From DASTBU01 sp035711845 (lineage in GTDB: Bacteria > Acidobacteriota > Vicinamibacteria > Vicinamibacterales > 2-12-FULL-66-21), in assembly GCA_035711845.1 (NCBI GenBank), contig DASTBU010000095.1, positions 1 to 53,415 on the forward strand: DNA of 53,415 nt, read 5' to 3'. Made by a program: the position numbers and the translations under genes. A model generated the notes under the pieces. The model was not told where the DNA came from. It was given only the letters and a program-made list of their open reading frames with translations, and did no database searches. Below, in pieces: positions 14,893 through 23,941 of this stretch; positions within the stretch are counted from its first letter, which is position 1; each line of letters opens with the position of its first letter.

Positions 14893-15120
14893 ATGCTCAA
14901 GGGCTCGAAGACGGCGCTGATCAAGAAGATTCAACCCGTCAGTATTCACGGCCAGATCTCGCTGGACGTCTACCTCGTGGACCCGGATGACCCGGACGGG
15001 CAGGTGAGCCTGGCGCGCCTCGGGCCTGAAGCGATCCCTCGCGATCTCGAGCCGGGCGACAGAATCGACGTCCACTACGTGCTCGGCTCCATCATCTCGA
15101 TCACGCGTCCGGGCAACTGA
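14893..15120 (+). CDS. Small protein of unknown function
   Basis: 75 residues from ATG 14893; GTG 14887 is an alternative two codons earlier. The sequence (for example SIHGQISLDVYLVDP and LEPGDRIDVHYVLGSII) alternates hydrophobic and polar residues and should form a small beta-barrel. It has no signal peptide. I recognise no family. It is divergent from the LolA-like gene and convergent with the duplicated secreted protein, ending one base before that gene's stop. The protein-like composition and exclusive position support a real gene. Confidence 0.6.
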   Translation: MLKGSKTALIKKIQPVSIHGQISLDVYLVDPDDPDGQVSLARLGPEAIPRDLEPGDRIDVHYVLGSIISITRPGN

Positions 15121-15121
15121 G

Positions 15122-16378
15122 TCACCTCGGGCGCGCCTTCACGAACACGTCGAGCGAGTCGGGTCTGGCGTTGACGAACGACAGCCGAATCCGTCCGTCC
15201 GGCATCTGCGAGAGGGTGGCCGGCATCGAGCTCGCCGTCAGATACCAGCCGTCGGGGAGCACCATGTCGTTGCGGGACCGCCCGAAGCTGCGCCGCCACA
15301 TCAGCTCGCCGTTGATCAGGGCATATCTCGCCGCGTCGGTATAGGTTTCTTCGATCCGGATCCGCAGCGACTGCCCGGCCTTCACGGCCGGGAATCGCAC
15401 GACAACGACTTCCGAATCCGCCTGAACCGGCTCGCCGATATCGATACCGGCCTTCGCGATCGCGTCGCCCTTCAGCGTTTCGGTCGCGAGTGGCTCGCCT
15501 GTGTCGAGCAGCCGGGCCGACGGGTTCGACACCGTGCTTCCGCGCCGGACAATGTTGAGATACCGATCGACACCCTCGCGCTGTTCCGTGTAGTCGTGGT
15601 AGAGGGAAAAGGCGCTGGTGCGCGGATCGAGCAGGAAGTACACGATCTCGCGGTCCTGAATCGCCCGCTCGGCGATCCGTACGCGCTCCATCGCAGGCTC
15701 GGTGCGTGGCGGCTCCGGCTGCGTCGGTGGCCGCGCGGCGGTGTTCGGGGCGGCGGACGGCTGTGCGCGCCCGGAGAGCGGCTTCGCCCTGAGCACCAGC
15801 GCCGCCTGTCCCGGGTTCGCGTTCATGAAGCTGACGGCGATCCGGCCATCCGGTTCGGAAATCACCTGCGAGGGAACGTTGCAGGAGATCAGCTCGTAGC
15901 CGGCCGGCAGGACGACGGCGTTGCGTCTGATACCGAGCGGACGGTCGAAGACGATCGCGTCGCCGTCCCGGAAGTAGCTCTTCGGATCCTTGTAGGTCTT
16001 GATGATGCGGATGCGCGCTTCACCGGCCTCGGGCACGGGCCTCGCCAGCGTGACGCGGATATAACGGCCATCGACGTCAGCGCGGGGCAGGCCCGACTTC
16101 CTCGCTTCTTCGCCACTGACTTCCTTGAATTCGAGGGGCCGGCCGGTCATCGGATCGATCACCGACTCGTCGCTCGCGACGCTGCCTCGCCTGATCGGGT
16201 TGAAGTAGAACTTCGCCCCGGGCGTGACCGCCGTCACGTCGTAGATGATCTTGAACGAGGCCGTGTCCGGCGCCAGGAGCTCGTATCTCGTGTACTCGTC
16301 CGCGCTGCTGTTCTGCGCGCTGGCGGACACCGATGCCCCGAGCACCATCGCGCCCGCCCACCTGACGTATCGCAGCAT
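15122..16378 (-). CDS. Secreted protein with two tandem copies of one domain
   Basis: 418 residues from ATG 16378, which starts a signal peptide (MLRYVRWAGAMVLGASVSASAQ). No named family. Two related halves are separated by a Pro/Ala linker (about 200-225). Matched pairs include FYFNPIRRGSVASDESV with RYLNIVRRGSTVSNPSA, RNAVVLPAGYELISCNVPSQ with RNDMVLPDGWYLTASSMPAT, and PDGRIAVSFMNANPGQ with PDGRIRLSFVNARPDS. The pattern suggests two beta-sandwiches. The gene starts 4 bases after the stop of a lipoprotein gene and follows an S9 peptidase, so it is probably the last member of the long minus-strand run. Its role is unknown. Confidence 0.8.
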   Translation of the reverse strand: MLRYVRWAGAMVLGASVSASAQNSSADEYTRYELLAPDTASFKIIYDVTAVTPGAKFYFNPIRRGSVASDESVIDPMTGRPLEFKEVSGEEARKSGLPRADVDGRYIRVTLARPVPEAGEARIRIIKTYKDPKSYFRDGDAIVFDRPLGIRRNAVVLPAGYELISCNVPSQVISEPDGRIAVSFMNANPGQAALVLRAKPLSGRAQPSAAPNTAARPPTQPEPPRTEPAMERVRIAERAIQDREIVYFLLDPRTSAFSLYHDYTEQREGVDRYLNIVRRGSTVSNPSARLLDTGEPLATETLKGDAIAKAGIDIGEPVQADSEVVVVRFPAVKAGQSLRIRIEETYTDAARYALINGELMWRRSFGRSRNDMVLPDGWYLTASSMPATLSQMPDGRIRLSFVNARPDSLDVFVKARPR

Positions 16379-16382
16379 CGCG

Positions 16383-16985
16383 TCAGCCTTCCTTCCGCTT
16401 GTGTGCCCTCGTGAACGTGGCCGGCGCCCCGTAAACGGGGCCTGCCGGGTCCAGCCCGCGCAGCCAGGTTCGAAACCGCGCGGTGGGCGACACGACGAGC
16501 GCATTCTCCTTCTGGTCCAGGGAGACACGCAACCCCGATATGCCGCGCGCATCGCGCAGGCGATCGACGAACCAGTCATAGGCGAGCGGCGTCAACTCCA
16601 GCGTATCCCCCTGCAGCCGCAGGCGGAGAATGCCGTGGACCGGGATCAGGAACGATCCGCGGTCCTCTCCGCGCATCGGCATCAGATCCAGGTAGCGCTC
16701 GTCGCCGATGGCTGTCAGGTACCCCGTGAGGTCGCCGGCTTCGATGGGATGGACGTAGTGGACGTTGTACGATCGCCACTCGCCGCGTTCGATCTCCAGC
16801 GAGGCATTGTCCTCGGCGTCCTGCCAGCTCCCGATCAGATCCGGCTCCCACGCGATCGAATCGTCATCGTAGGACGGATTGAGGCTCAGCACCAGGCAGC
16901 CCGGCGCCACGGCCAGTACCAGCGCCAGCGCCGGGACTAGCGCGCGGCGGTTGGCGACGAGCCGGCGAAGTGCTGGCGATACCAC
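16383..16985 (-). CDS. Probable lipoprotein of unknown function
   Basis: 200 residues if the GTG at 16985 is the start. There is no ATG in range; the reading frame further upstream is the S9 gene in another frame. The N-terminus (MVSPALRRLVANRRALVPALALVLAVAPGC) is a signal peptide with a degenerate lipobox, Cys30 being the candidate lipid site. The mature part has a lipocalin-like beginning (WEPDLIGSWQDAEDNASLEIERG) and later regularly spaced beta-strands. The gene would overlap the S9 peptidase 3' end by 49 bases and is followed 4 bases later by the duplicated secreted protein. Start position is uncertain; the coding frame is well supported by its protein-like content. Confidence 0.7.
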   Translation of the reverse strand: MVSPALRRLVANRRALVPALALVLAVAPGCLVLSLNPSYDDDSIAWEPDLIGSWQDAEDNASLEIERGEWRSYNVHYVHPIEAGDLTGYLTAIGDERYLDLMPMRGEDRGSFLIPVHGILRLRLQGDTLELTPLAYDWFVDRLRDARGISGLRVSLDQKENALVVSPTARFRTWLRGLDPAGPVYGAPATFTRAHKRKEG

Positions 16986-18988
16986 TGGAGGCTGCGATCG
17001 ATGATGTCGACGATGTGCTTCATCTCCCTGATGCCGTGACCCTCGCGCGGGTACCGGACCATAACGGCCTCCACCCCGACGTCCCGCAGCGCAATGTAGT
17101 ACTGCTCGGCCTCGGCAATCGGCACGTCGTTGTCGTTCTCGCCGTGCACGAACATCACCGGCGTCTTCACCTTGTGGACGTAGCGGATCGGCGAACGCTC
17201 CCAGAGCAGGTCCATCAGGCCGTTCTCGTGGGGGAACGCTCCGAACTCCACCGCCAGGTAGTCGTGGTAGTAGGCCATGTAGTTGAAGCTCACGAGGTTG
17301 GAGATGCCTGCCGCCGGAACCGCCGCCTTGAACCTGTCGGTCTGCGTGATGATCCAGTTCGTCAGCTGGCCGCCGTAGCTCCCTCCCTCGATCCCGAGGC
17401 GATCGCGATCGATCCATGCGTACTTGGACACCGCGGCATCGACCCCGGCCATCACGTCCTTCGCCTCGCCGCCATTCTGGTCCTTGAAGATCGCGTCGGC
17501 GAACTTCTGGCCGTAGCCCGTGGACCCGCGGTAGTTCACCATGAGGCTGGCGAACCCGTGTGCGGCATACGCCTGCGCCTTGCTGTTGAAGGCCGGGCCC
17601 TGCTGCCCGTGCGGCCCGCCATGGATCATCACGGTCATCGGATACGTCGAGCCCGGCACGAGCCCGATCGGCTGTGTGATGAACGCCTCGACCTCCGTCC
17701 CGTCGTAGCTCTTGAAGGTGAAAGCCTCGACTGCCGCGACTTTCAGGCCCGAGAGCAGATCCCGGTTGAGCGTGGTGAGCTGCACCATCGCGCTGGCCTC
17801 GGCGGCGACCGGCTTCAAGTAGAGCTCGGCCGGACTCTCCGGAACTGCCATCGCATATGCAATGCGATCCGTGCCCACGAGCGACCACGATCCCGTCGAC
17901 CCGGGCCCTGGGTTCACGAGCGTCGGTTGGCCACCGGCCAAGGCCTGGCGGTAGACACGCGTGCTGCCGCGCTCCTGAATCGTGAAGTACACGGCCTGGC
18001 CGTCGGGCGACCATTTCGGCGCGCCCTGCCGGTTGTCGACACCGGACAGCTCGCGCCGACCGGACCCATCGGCGCCCATCACCCACACGTGCGTGTCCTC
18101 CATTGTCGTCTCCGACGAGGTGAGCGGACGCGTCGTCGCCTGGAAGGCGATCGTGCGGCCGTCAGGGGACCACTGCGGGCGATACTCGGCGCTCTTCGTG
18201 TCGCTCAAACGCCGAACGGCGCCGTCAGCGACGTTGACGGCAAAGATGTCGTAGTTGAAGAAGCGGTCGGGATCCGGACTCCTGTTCGAGACGAACATGA
18301 TCTCGTCGCCTTTCGGCGACCAGGCGATCGAGTGCTCGTAATAGTTGCCGGTCGTCAGCTGGCGAACCTGCTTCGTGGCGACGTCCACGACGAAGATGTG
18401 CAGCCGGCGGTTGTCGTTGAAGCGTGTGAGCCCTTCGGACGCGGTCGGCTTGTAGAGATACCGCGTGATGACCATCGGGTCGCCATTGGCGTCCTCTTCC
18501 GGGCCCGGCGTCGCCGAGATGAAGGCAATCTGCTTCCCGTCGGGCGACCAGGCAATGCGGTCGCCCGAGGAGGGCAACGGATGGTTGGTGCCTGTGATCG
18601 GCGCGAGCAGCGTCTCGCCGGTCCCGTCCGGCCTGACGATCATGAGCCCGCTCTCGTCGTCCTCGCGTCCCGTGAAGGCGATGAGGGTCCCGTCAGGCGA
18701 CCACACGGGAGTCGAGGCACTGTCGCTGCCGATGCGGCGGGCCTGGCGGCTCGCGACGTCGAGGATCCACAGCCGCGAGTAGGGTCGGCCGGGACGGTCG
18801 CTGCTCTGGACGCTGTAGACGATGTGCCGGCCGTCGGGCGACGCATGAACATCGCCGACCGACTGGAGCTTGTACAGGTGCTGGCTCCGGAGGCCCTGGA
18901 GGCCCTGCGACCACGCTGGGGCGATGGTCACGAGGCTGAACGCGAACGCCGCGGCGGCAATCCGGCGCTGACTGGTCCTGTTTCGCAT
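16937..18988 (-). CDS. Exported S9 prolyl-oligopeptidase-family peptidase
   Basis: 683 residues from ATG 18988, preceded by GGAGAAGGG and starting a signal peptide ending around APAWSQ. Residues about 40-420 are beta-propeller repeats of the WD40/TolB kind (repeated WSPDGT or WSPKGD segments). The C-terminal alpha/beta-hydrolase domain has nucleophile S537 in GGSYGG, the Asp region GENDNDVP and the His in REGHG. Family members cleave oligopeptides, often as dipeptidyl or acylaminoacyl peptidases. It lies 89 bases behind the MFS gene; that gap holds the remnant 3' end of a TonB receptor gene. Peptide breakdown fits the neighbourhood. Confidence 0.94.
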   Translation of the reverse strand: MRNRTSQRRIAAAAFAFSLVTIAPAWSQGLQGLRSQHLYKLQSVGDVHASPDGRHIVYSVQSSDRPGRPYSRLWILDVASRQARRIGSDSASTPVWSPDGTLIAFTGREDDESGLMIVRPDGTGETLLAPITGTNHPLPSSGDRIAWSPDGKQIAFISATPGPEEDANGDPMVITRYLYKPTASEGLTRFNDNRRLHIFVVDVATKQVRQLTTGNYYEHSIAWSPKGDEIMFVSNRSPDPDRFFNYDIFAVNVADGAVRRLSDTKSAEYRPQWSPDGRTIAFQATTRPLTSSETTMEDTHVWVMGADGSGRRELSGVDNRQGAPKWSPDGQAVYFTIQERGSTRVYRQALAGGQPTLVNPGPGSTGSWSLVGTDRIAYAMAVPESPAELYLKPVAAEASAMVQLTTLNRDLLSGLKVAAVEAFTFKSYDGTEVEAFITQPIGLVPGSTYPMTVMIHGGPHGQQGPAFNSKAQAYAAHGFASLMVNYRGSTGYGQKFADAIFKDQNGGEAKDVMAGVDAAVSKYAWIDRDRLGIEGGSYGGQLTNWIITQTDRFKAAVPAAGISNLVSFNYMAYYHDYLAVEFGAFPHENGLMDLLWERSPIRYVHKVKTPVMFVHGENDNDVPIAEAEQYYIALRDVGVEAVMVRYPREGHGIREMKHIVDIIDRSLQWYRQHFAGSSPTAAR

Positions 18989-19008
18989 GATCCCTTCTCC
19001 TCGCACGG

Positions 19009-19077
19009 CTACCAGACGAGCTTCACAGCCAGCTCGCCCTGCGTGCCAGGGCGTGCACTGAGAATACTCCCGAAACG
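19009..19077 (-). pseudogene. 3' remnant of a TonB-dependent receptor gene
   Basis: Read on the minus strand, 22 codons and a TAG encode RFGSILSARPGTQGELAVKLVW. The last residues match the C-terminus of the intact receptor at 25916-28777 (AGTQAEFAVRVLW) in spacing and in the terminal aromatic residue that outer-membrane barrels need for assembly. No receptor sequence precedes it. It begins immediately after, and in the same frame as, the MFS stop codon, and lies 20 bases before the S9 peptidase start. I read it as the scar of a receptor gene deleted when the pxpA-hyuA-hyuB-MFS block arrived or the region was rearranged. Confidence 0.7.
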
Positions 19078-20340
19078 TCAGGCCAGTTCGCGGCCGGCCG
19101 TCTCGGGGATCCAGATCCACATCACCGCGGCGAGCAGGAATGCCGCCGACGCCATCGACAAGGCGACGCCGAACCCCTGGGTCTGGGCGATGGTTCCGAC
19201 GGCAAACGGCGCGATGGCGCTCGCCACCCGTCCGATGTTGTAGGTGAAGCCCTGAGCGGTGGCGCGGATCGTGGTGGGATAGATCTCGGCGGTGACCGCG
19301 CCGAACCCGCTGAAGTAGCCGGTGCCAAAAAACGCGACGAACGGCCCCAGCGCCAGCAGGGCCATGGCGTTTCGTGTCGCGCCATAGAGATAGACGAGCA
19401 CGGCCGCCGCGATCAAGTACAACAAATAGGTCCGCCTCCGTCCGAACGAGTCGCTGATGAACCCGAACGTCACGTAGCCGAACCACATCCCGACCTGCAT
19501 CGCGATGATGAGGCCGGACATCGCCGACGTGCTCAGTCCCACGCCCCCTTGTGCCACTGGAAGCGAGAGATACGCCGGGATCCACAGATTGAATCCCCAC
19601 CAGGCGAACATCGTGCACGCATTCATCAGCGTGACGGCCAACGTCAGCGGCAGGAGCGATCCGCGAAAGATGTCGCTGATGCGGGCAGACGACGCCGCGG
19701 CGTCCGCGGCTTTGGATCGGTGCCAGATTTCGGGCTCCCGCACGGCTCGACGGACCCACAGCGTGAAAAACGCGGGCAGCACGCCCACGAAGAAGACCGC
19801 GCGCCAGCCCCAGACCGGCATCACGATCCACGTCACCACGGCGGCGGCGGCATACCCGACCGCCCAGGAGCTCTGCATGAACCCGAGCGCCTTCCCGCGA
19901 TGCTCGGCCGGCCATGTCTCCGAGACGAGCGCCGCGCCGCTCGCCCATTCGCCACCCATCCCGATGCCCAGGAGCACGCGGAAGACCGCCAGCTGCCCGA
20001 CCGTCTGGGCCAACCCGCAGGCAGCCGTGAACACCGAGTAGATCAGGATGCTGCCCATCAGCGCGCGAGTGCGACCGAACCGATCGGCCACGACGCCGAA
20101 GATCATGCCGCCGGCAGCCGACGCGATGAGCGTGACCGATCCGAGGAGCCCCGCGACATCCTTCCCCATCGAGAGGTCGTGCATCAGCGACGCCAGCACG
20201 AGCGCGTACAGCATCACGTCGAACGCGTCGAGCATCCAGCCGAGCGAAGCGGCGACGAGCGCCCGGCGCGCCTCCTGATCGCCGGCCCGCCACCAGCCGA
20301 ACAGGCCCCGGCTGTCCGGGGCTGCAGCGAGCGTGCTCAT
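19078..20340 (-). CDS. Major facilitator superfamily transporter
   Basis: 420 residues, about 12 membrane segments. MFS signatures are the loop GVVADRFGRTRALMG between helices 2 and 3, GIGMGGEWASGAALVSE, and the second-half equivalent GFISDSFGRRRTYLL. GMGGEW is typical of the sialate/lactate/metabolite-proton symporter branch, so it probably imports an organic acid with protons. The ATG overlaps the hyuB stop by 4 bases (ATGA). The operon context suggests that 5-oxoproline, a hydantoin or a related cyclic amide is carried; that substrate is inference. Confidence 0.92.
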   Translation of the reverse strand: MSTLAAAPDSRGLFGWWRAGDQEARRALVAASLGWMLDAFDVMLYALVLASLMHDLSMGKDVAGLLGSVTLIASAAGGMIFGVVADRFGRTRALMGSILIYSVFTAACGLAQTVGQLAVFRVLLGIGMGGEWASGAALVSETWPAEHRGKALGFMQSSWAVGYAAAAVVTWIVMPVWGWRAVFFVGVLPAFFTLWVRRAVREPEIWHRSKAADAAASSARISDIFRGSLLPLTLAVTLMNACTMFAWWGFNLWIPAYLSLPVAQGGVGLSTSAMSGLIIAMQVGMWFGYVTFGFISDSFGRRRTYLLYLIAAAVLVYLYGATRNAMALLALGPFVAFFGTGYFSGFGAVTAEIYPTTIRATAQGFTYNIGRVASAIAPFAVGTIAQTQGFGVALSMASAAFLLAAVMWIWIPETAGRELA

Positions 20341-21926
20341 GCGTCCTCCGACTCTGGCGGTCCGTACCCGCCTCCGCCGGGAGACTCAATCCTGAGCCGA
20401 TCGCCGGGTTTCAACGTCAACCACACCTTGCTTCCGACGATTTCGTCCCGGCCGTTCCGCACGACCACGTTGCGACCCGACGAGCCCGGCGCCCCGCCGC
20501 GCGTTCCGTACGGCGCTCCCGTGCGGCGCTCGGACAGCACGGTCACAGCTGTCTCCGCCAGCATCTCGTATTCGCGTACGATGCCGTCTCCCCCCCGGAA
20601 CCGACCGCGGCCGCCGCTGCCCGGCCGAAGTCCGTAGCGCAGGATGCGCAAGGGCAGGTAATGCTCAATCGCCTCGACCGGTGTGTTCCGGGTATTGCTC
20701 ATGTGCGTGTGCACGCCGCTGATGCCGTCCAGGCCGTTTCGCGCGCCCATCCCGCCGCCGATCGTCTCGTAGTACGCGAACCGCTGTCCGGTGCGCGGGT
20801 CCAGTCCCCCCAGGGTCACGTTGTTCATCGTGCCCTGACTGGCGGCGGGCATCCGATCCGGGAGGGCGCGCCCCAGGGCGCCGAGGATGACGTCGGTGAT
20901 TCGCTGCGACGTCTCGACGTTGCCGCCGGCCACCGCGGCGGGTCGAGTCGCGTTGACGATCGAGCCTTCCGGCGCGATGACCGTGACGGGGCGCGAAATC
21001 CCGGCGTTGTAGAGGACGTCCTCGTTGACCAGACAGCGGAATCCGTAGAGTGTCGCCGACAGCGTGATCGCATAGTTCGCGTTCACGCCGCCTGGGGTCT
21101 GCGGATCGCTTCCGGTGAAATCGACCACCGCCTCGTCACCCGCAACGCTCAATCTCACGCGGATCGCTACGCATGTGTTCCCGAACCCGTCATCGTCGAG
21201 ATAATCGTCGAACGTGTAGTCGCCGTCCGGTATGGACGTAATCGTGGCGCGCAGCACGCGTTCGGAGTAGTCCTGCAAGGCGGAGGAGTACGCCGTCACA
21301 CGCGAAGCGCCGTATTTGGAGACGATCTGCCGGAGCCGGGTTTCACCGACCCGGTTCGCCGCGATCTGCGCCGTGAGGTCTCCCTCGCGCTCGTCCGGTG
21401 TTCTGACGTTGGCCAGAATCATCGCCAGGACATCCGGTACGATCTCGCCGCGTCGCGCCAGCTTGACCGGCGGAATGATCAGGCCTTCCTGAAAGACCTC
21501 CTGCGCGAGCGGCATCGAGCCCGGCGTCATGCCGCCGACATCCGAGTGATGCGCGCGGTTGGCGACGTAGAACGCGGGCCGCCGCGCGCGCCCGAAGAAC
21601 ACCGGCGAGACGAGCGTGATGTCGGGAAGATGCGTTCCGCCGTGGAACGGGTCGTTCAACACGACAGTATCGCCCGGCTCGAACGAACAGTGCTCGATGG
21701 CGGCCCGGACCGAGAGCGGCATGGCGCCGAGGTGGACCGGCATGTGGTCCCCCTGCGCGATCGTGCTGCCTTCGGCGTCGTAGACGGCGCACGAGTAATC
21801 GAGCCGCTCCTTGATGTTCGGAGAGAAGCTGGTGCGGCAGAGCGTGACGCCCATCTCTTCCGCCACCGACACGAACAGGTTCTTGAAGACCTCGAACTCG
21901 ATCGGGTTGACGGCGATCCGGCTCAT
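20337..21926 (-). CDS. hyuB: Hydantoinase/oxoprolinase-type subunit B
   Basis: 529 residues from ATG 21926; the frame continues upstream only as an out-of-frame shadow of hyuA. The family start is clear (NPIEFEVFKNLFVSVAEEMG). Further segments typical of HyuB are GDHMPVHLGAMPLSV, LNDPFHGGTHLPDITLV, RAHHSDVGGMTPGSMP and the C-terminal glycine-rich ESPGGGGYG. With subunit A it forms ATP-dependent ring-opening hydrolases for hydantoins or 5-oxoproline, or carboxylases of the acetone/acetophenone type. ATGA overlaps on both sides place it in the pxpA-hyuA-hyuB-MFS operon. Confidence 0.94.
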   Translation of the reverse strand: MSRIAVNPIEFEVFKNLFVSVAEEMGVTLCRTSFSPNIKERLDYSCAVYDAEGSTIAQGDHMPVHLGAMPLSVRAAIEHCSFEPGDTVVLNDPFHGGTHLPDITLVSPVFFGRARRPAFYVANRAHHSDVGGMTPGSMPLAQEVFQEGLIIPPVKLARRGEIVPDVLAMILANVRTPDEREGDLTAQIAANRVGETRLRQIVSKYGASRVTAYSSALQDYSERVLRATITSIPDGDYTFDDYLDDDGFGNTCVAIRVRLSVAGDEAVVDFTGSDPQTPGGVNANYAITLSATLYGFRCLVNEDVLYNAGISRPVTVIAPEGSIVNATRPAAVAGGNVETSQRITDVILGALGRALPDRMPAASQGTMNNVTLGGLDPRTGQRFAYYETIGGGMGARNGLDGISGVHTHMSNTRNTPVEAIEHYLPLRILRYGLRPGSGGRGRFRGGDGIVREYEMLAETAVTVLSERRTGAPYGTRGGAPGSSGRNVVVRNGRDEIVGSKVWLTLKPGDRLRIESPGGGGYGPPESEDA

Positions 21927-23941
21927 GTTACGCCCGTTCCGACGCGATCGCGCCGCCGCGCCGTACGCCGTGTGGCGGTTTTGACGGCGACCAGGTTGCC
22001 GAACTCGTCGATCCGGAAGGAGAACCCCGGGGGAATGACGGCCGTGGCCTGTCCGCCCGCCACGACGGCGGGCCCGTCCGCCACCGATCCCGGTGCCAGG
22101 GCTTCCCATCGATAGAAGCGCGTGTGCACCTTCCGGCCCCCAAACTGCGCCGGTCCGGTATGTGAGAGGTTCGCCGCCGCCTGGCGCTCGATCGTGCGGC
22201 GCGGCAATTCCGGCTTGCGGGCGATGCCCGTTGCCGTCACCCGAAGGTTGACGACCTCGGCGGGGCGCATTCGGTTGGCATAGCCGTACAGCCGCGCGTG
22301 CTGCCGATCGAACTCCTCCCGGTACTCCGCGCCGAACGGCACGGTGATCTCGAAGGACTGGCCCACGTAGCGAACGTCCACCGCGAGATCCAACCGCGTG
22401 GTCTCGGGCGCGAATCCTTCGGCCGTGAGCTCCATCCTCGCCTGCGCGAGGAGCGGATCGAACAAGGGCTCGAGCGTGCGCGCCTCGGCATCGTCGTGCT
22501 TGCGGAGGACCGTGACCGAATAGTCCTTGGTGACGTCTGCCAGCAGCATCCCCAGAGCCGAGAGCACGCCGGCGTGTCGCGGGACGATCACCGTAGCGAT
22601 CTCGAGCGTCGCGGCGATCTCGCACGCGTGCATCCCGCCCGCGCCGCCGAAGGCGAGCAGCGCGAAATCGCGCGGGTCGAATCCGCGCTGGACCGAGACG
22701 ACGCGAATCGCGCGCTCCATGTTCGCGTTGGCGACGCGGACGATCCCTTCGGCGAGCGCCATCTCTCCCAGGGACAGCCGGCGGGCCAGATCGCGAACCG
22801 CGCCGCGCGCACGATCCACGTCGAGCGCCATGCGGCCGCCCAGGAAGTACGTCGGATCCAGCCGTCCGAGCAGCAGGTTGGCGTCGCTGACCGTCGGCTC
22901 CAAGCCGCGGCCGTAACAGACCGGGCCGGGATCGGCTCCCGCACTTCGTGGTCCCACACGCAGCGCTCCCCCGGAGTCGATATAGGCGATCGACCCGCCG
23001 CCCGCGCCTACGGTGTGGATATCGATGATCGGCAGGCGCACCGGGAAGTCCCCCACCGTTGATTCGGTCGTTCTGCCGATCGCGCCGTCGATCAGGCTGA
23101 CGTCCGTCGAGGTGCCTCCCATGTCGAACGTGATGATCCGCCGGTACCCGGCCACTTCCGCAACCGCCCGCGCGCCGACCACGCCGGCGGCCGGCCCGGA
23201 GAGGATCGTGCGCACCGGGACCGCGCGCGCGGTGGCCGCGGCAATCGACCCGCCGTTCGATTGCATGATACTGAGCCGGCTCCCCCCGAGCCGGGCCTCG
23301 AGCACGGCCAGGTACTGCGACATCAACGGGGTGACGTAGGCGTTGACGACGGTCGTGCTCCAGCGCTCGAACTCGCGGTACTCGCAGAGCACCCGGTGCG
23401 AGGCCGACACGGCAAGGCCGCTGCGCTCGAGGATCTCGCGCACCAGCTCTTCGTGTACCGCATTGCGGTAAGCGTGCAGGAAGCAGACGGCGACGGCGGT
23501 GGCGCCCGACCGCCGCAGGCGCTCAGCCAGATCCTCGATGGCGGACGGCTCGATGGGCACGAGCACCCTGCCGTCCGCGTCCAGGCGTTCGTCCACGCCG
23601 AAGGTCAGCGCGGCTTCGACCAGCGGCCGCCGGCCCTCGACCATGAGGTTGTAGAGCTCGCGTCGTGTCTGCCGGCCGATGTGCAGCACGTCCTCGAACC
23701 CGGCCGTCGCCAGCAGCGCCACTCGCGCGCCCTTCCGCTCGAGGACCGCGTTGGTTGCCACGGTCGAGCCGTGGACGACATCGGCGCCTCCCTCGGCGCC
23801 CCCCACGTCCTCGATGCCTCGAAGAATGGCCTCCGCCGGATCCTCGGGCGTGGAGCGCACCTTGTGCACGACGATGCCATCGGGACCGAGCTTCACCAGA
23901 TCGGTGAACGTTCCGCCCGTGTCGACGCCGATGCGAATCAT
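21923..23941 (-). CDS. hyuA: Hydantoinase/oxoprolinase-type subunit A
   Basis: 672 residues, normal length. The ASKHA-like ATP-binding region has GVDTGGTFTDLV (5-16), then HGSTVATNAVLERKG, FDMGGTSTDVSLIDG and AGGGSIAYID, and LAFGGAGGMHACEIA further on. These are the phosphate-binding loops of the HyuA/5-oxoprolinase A half. It would activate the ring carbonyl with ATP for opening together with HyuB. The gene overlaps pxpA and hyuB by 4 bases each. The specific substrate cannot be read from sequence; the neighbouring pxpA points to 5-oxoproline or a related lactam. Confidence 0.94.
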   Translation of the reverse strand: MIRIGVDTGGTFTDLVKLGPDGIVVHKVRSTPEDPAEAILRGIEDVGGAEGGADVVHGSTVATNAVLERKGARVALLATAGFEDVLHIGRQTRRELYNLMVEGRRPLVEAALTFGVDERLDADGRVLVPIEPSAIEDLAERLRRSGATAVAVCFLHAYRNAVHEELVREILERSGLAVSASHRVLCEYREFERWSTTVVNAYVTPLMSQYLAVLEARLGGSRLSIMQSNGGSIAAATARAVPVRTILSGPAAGVVGARAVAEVAGYRRIITFDMGGTSTDVSLIDGAIGRTTESTVGDFPVRLPIIDIHTVGAGGGSIAYIDSGGALRVGPRSAGADPGPVCYGRGLEPTVSDANLLLGRLDPTYFLGGRMALDVDRARGAVRDLARRLSLGEMALAEGIVRVANANMERAIRVVSVQRGFDPRDFALLAFGGAGGMHACEIAATLEIATVIVPRHAGVLSALGMLLADVTKDYSVTVLRKHDDAEARTLEPLFDPLLAQARMELTAEGFAPETTRLDLAVDVRYVGQSFEITVPFGAEYREEFDRQHARLYGYANRMRPAEVVNLRVTATGIARKPELPRRTIERQAAANLSHTGPAQFGGRKVHTRFYRWEALAPGSVADGPAVVAGGQATAVIPPGFSFRIDEFGNLVAVKTATRRTARRRDRVGTGVT

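Noticed and set aside
16970..19243. 757-codon plus-strand open frame opposite the S9 peptidase
   Set aside because: Repetitive Val/Arg/Asp/His composition typical of antisense frames; the S9 gene explains the DNA.
16937..20389. An apparent 1,150-residue fusion of an MFS-region frame with the S9 peptidase
   Set aside because: The upstream 460 codons are out of frame with the MFS gene and lack hydrophobic helices; a ribosome-binding site and signal peptide fix the S9 start at 18988.
20337..22625. 762-residue version of HyuB
   Set aside because: The extra N-terminus is hyuA read in another frame; HyuB homology begins at ATG 21926.
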